Origin: an uncultured Cetobacterium sp.
GTDB taxonomy: Bacteria > Fusobacteriota > Fusobacteriia > Fusobacteriales > Fusobacteriaceae
Assembly (NCBI GenBank): GCA_900766645.1
Contig: CAAFWD010000198.1
Span: 1 to 16,520 of the forward strand
DNA: 16,520 nucleotides
Direction of reading: 5' to 3'
Position numbers and translations under genes: made by a program. Position 1 is the stretch's first letter; the number at the start of each line of letters is the position of its first letter. A model generated the notes under the pieces. The model made no database searches and had not been told where the DNA came from. It was given only the letters and a program-made list of their open reading frames with translations. Below, piece after piece: positions 15,384 through 16,520 of the stretch.

Positions 15384-16403
15384 ATGATAAATGTAATCGT
15401 ATCTAAGTTTGGAGTTTTAAAAAATGGTGAGGAAGTTTTAGCATATTGTATAAAAAATGATTTTTTAGATTTGGAGATTCTTTCATATGGAGGAACAATT
15501 AAATCATTGAAAACACCAGATAAAAATGGGAATTTTAAAAATATAGTTTTAGGATATGAATCTTTAAAAGAATATGAAGAGGATCAATGTCATCATGCCT
15601 GTATAACAGGAAGAATTGCTGGAAGAACAAAAGATGGAATTTTAAATATAAAGGGGAAAGAGTATCAACTAGAAAAAAATAGTGGGAATAATAATCTCCA
15701 CGGTGGAGAAAATGGAATAGATAAGAAAAATTGGAAGGGATATATAGAATATGTAGATAATAGATGTGTGGTTTTGACTTTAAGATATAAAAGTCCACAT
15801 ATGGAAGAGGGGTTCCCAGGAGAAGTAGATTTTATAGTTAAATATATTGTAAGAGATAATAATGTAACTATCGAATATACGGGTATTCCAGATAGAGATA
15901 CATATATTAACTTAACAAATCATGCATATTTTAATCTAAGTGGAGATTTTTCTAAAACTATAGAAAATCAAAAATTAAAACTTTATATGGATGGGTATGG
16001 AGAGGTAAATAATGAAACTCTTCCTATAAAATATGAAAAAGAGAATATTTTAATAGATAAAAATAAAGAAAATATTTTAAAAGATATTTTTAATTCAGAT
16101 AATCCTCAAGTAAAAATAGTTGGTGGTGGGATAGACCATCCATTTATTTTATCAAAGGATGAACTTATAGATGGATATTTAAAAGATGATGAGAGTGGAA
16201 GAATCTTAAAATTTAAAACAGATCAACCAGTTGTTGTTGTTTATACAGGGAATTTCTTAGAGAAAAAACATACGGGAATATGTTTTGAAACACAGGATTA
16301 TCCAGATGTTTTTAATTTTATGCCTATGAAAGCTGAAATTCATAATGAAAGAAATATATATTATCAAAAGACAACTTTTATATTTGAAAAAGAAGCTCAA
16401 TAA
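15384..16403 (+). CDS. galM: Aldose 1-epimerase (galactose mutarotase)
   Basis: A 339-residue enzyme that interconverts beta- and alpha-D-galactose, giving GalK its substrate. The GalM active site is complete: H106 in NNLHGG, H180 in NLTNHAYFNL, D251 in GGIDHPF and the general base E302 in CFETQDYPD. R81 in GRIAGR also fits the family. The start codon directly follows the ROK stop with no gap, and GGGGAGGGG lies upstream. It has no signal peptide, so it is cytosolic. No terminator follows before the next promoter at 16418. Confidence 0.96.
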   Translation: MINVIVSKFGVLKNGEEVLAYCIKNDFLDLEILSYGGTIKSLKTPDKNGNFKNIVLGYESLKEYEEDQCHHACITGRIAGRTKDGILNIKGKEYQLEKNSGNNNLHGGENGIDKKNWKGYIEYVDNRCVVLTLRYKSPHMEEGFPGEVDFIVKYIVRDNNVTIEYTGIPDRDTYINLTNHAYFNLSGDFSKTIENQKLKLYMDGYGEVNNETLPIKYEKENILIDKNKENILKDIFNSDNPQVKIVGGGIDHPFILSKDELIDGYLKDDESGRILKFKTDQPVVVVYTGNFLEKKHTGICFETQDYPDVFNFMPMKAEIHNERNIYYQKTTFIFEKEAQ

Positions 16404-16417
16404 TAGGGATAATAACG

Positions 16418-16446
16418 TTGCTGATTCCCTCTAAAAGTGCTATAAT
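16418..16446 (+). promoter_or_regulatory. Promoter of the truncated last gene
   Basis: TTGCTG (16418-16423), a 17-base spacer and TATAAT (16441-16446), with an extended -10 TG (TGCTATAAT). It is followed by a leader and AGGAG at 16474-16478. It is one of the best promoters in the window. Confidence 0.7.
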
Positions 16447-16485
16447 TTGAGTATTATGTAAAATATGTAACATAGGAGAAAAAAT

Positions 16486-16497
16486 ATGAATGACTGT
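16486..16497 (+). CDS. First four codons of an unknown gene, cut by adapter
   Basis: ATG AAT GAC TGT (Met-Asn-Asp-Cys) follows AGGAG by 7 bases and a strong promoter. Everything after 16497 is sequencing adapter, so nothing can be said about the product. Confidence 0.5.
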
Positions 16498-16520
16498 AGA
16501 TCGGAAGAGCACACGTCTGA
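16498..16520 (+). other. Illumina TruSeq adapter sequence (assembly artefact)
   Basis: The last 23 bases match the start of the standard TruSeq read-1 adapter (AGATCGGAAGAGC then ACACGTCTGA). They are GC-richer than everything around them. This is untrimmed adapter, not genomic DNA. Confidence 0.97.

Noticed and set aside
16486..16520. A short peptide starting MNDC and continuing to the end
   Set aside because: All codons after the fourth come from adapter sequence.
1..16520. tRNA/rRNA genes, CRISPR arrays, insertion sequences
   Set aside because: No tRNA-like cloverleaf, spaced direct repeats, transposase or terminal inverted repeats were seen on either strand.

Overview
This is a very AT-rich window with strong GGAGG-type ribosome binding sites and tightly packed genes. 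Its content (a radical-SAM thiamine pathway, a Firmicutes-type GalT, a ROK regulator) fits an anaerobic, fermentative low-GC bacterium. Fusobacteriota (Fusobacterium or Cetobacterium-like) is my best guess, but that is inference from style and content, with no marker gene. The window looks like a whole contig: its right end carries 23 bases of Illumina TruSeq adapter (16498-16520), and its left end cuts a gene.

Layout. (1) 1-2616, minus: the first 872 codons of a large superfamily-1 helicase with a RelE-like N-terminal domain, a UvrD-like core, TPR-like helices and ankyrin-like repeats. It has no overlooked partner gene in the window. (2) 2725-5293, minus: a two-gene operon of unknown function, with its own promoter and a strong terminator. 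It encodes a coiled-coil protein and a sigma-region-4-like helix-turn-helix protein; both seem to carry short helix-hairpin-helix/RpoA-CTD-like modules. (3) 5478-6733, plus: a tiny membrane protein, an Rrf2-family regulator with clustered cysteines, a four-cysteine TSCPD protein and a glycine-zipper lipoprotein, closed by a bidirectional terminator. (4) 11366-6784, minus: a thiamine operon. The order is promoter, TPP riboswitch, thiS, thiG, thiH, thiF, thiE, a GIY-YIG protein and a TSUP permease with an additional promoter. (5) 14038-11364, minus: galK-galT. (6) 14211-16403, plus: a ROK repressor and galM, divergent from galKT. (7) 16418-16497: a promoter, an RBS and four codons of a further gene, lost at the contig end.

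How it works together. GalM, GalK and GalT are three of the four Leloir enzymes (galE is not here), and the divergent ROK protein is the obvious candidate regulator. ThiS, ThiF, ThiH and ThiG make the thiazole phosphate of thiamine anaerobically from tyrosine, and ThiE joins it to the pyrimidine. ThiC, ThiD and ThiL are not in this window. The thi promoter lies inside the last codons of galT, so the two operons abut and read-through from gal would meet the riboswitch terminator.

The items most worth a second look are the composite helicase, the sigma-like/coiled-coil gene pair, a 24-bp perfect palindrome behind the riboswitch that matches the aptamer tail, and the Rrf2/TSCPD pair. I found no tRNA, rRNA, CRISPR array, insertion sequence or prophage gene.
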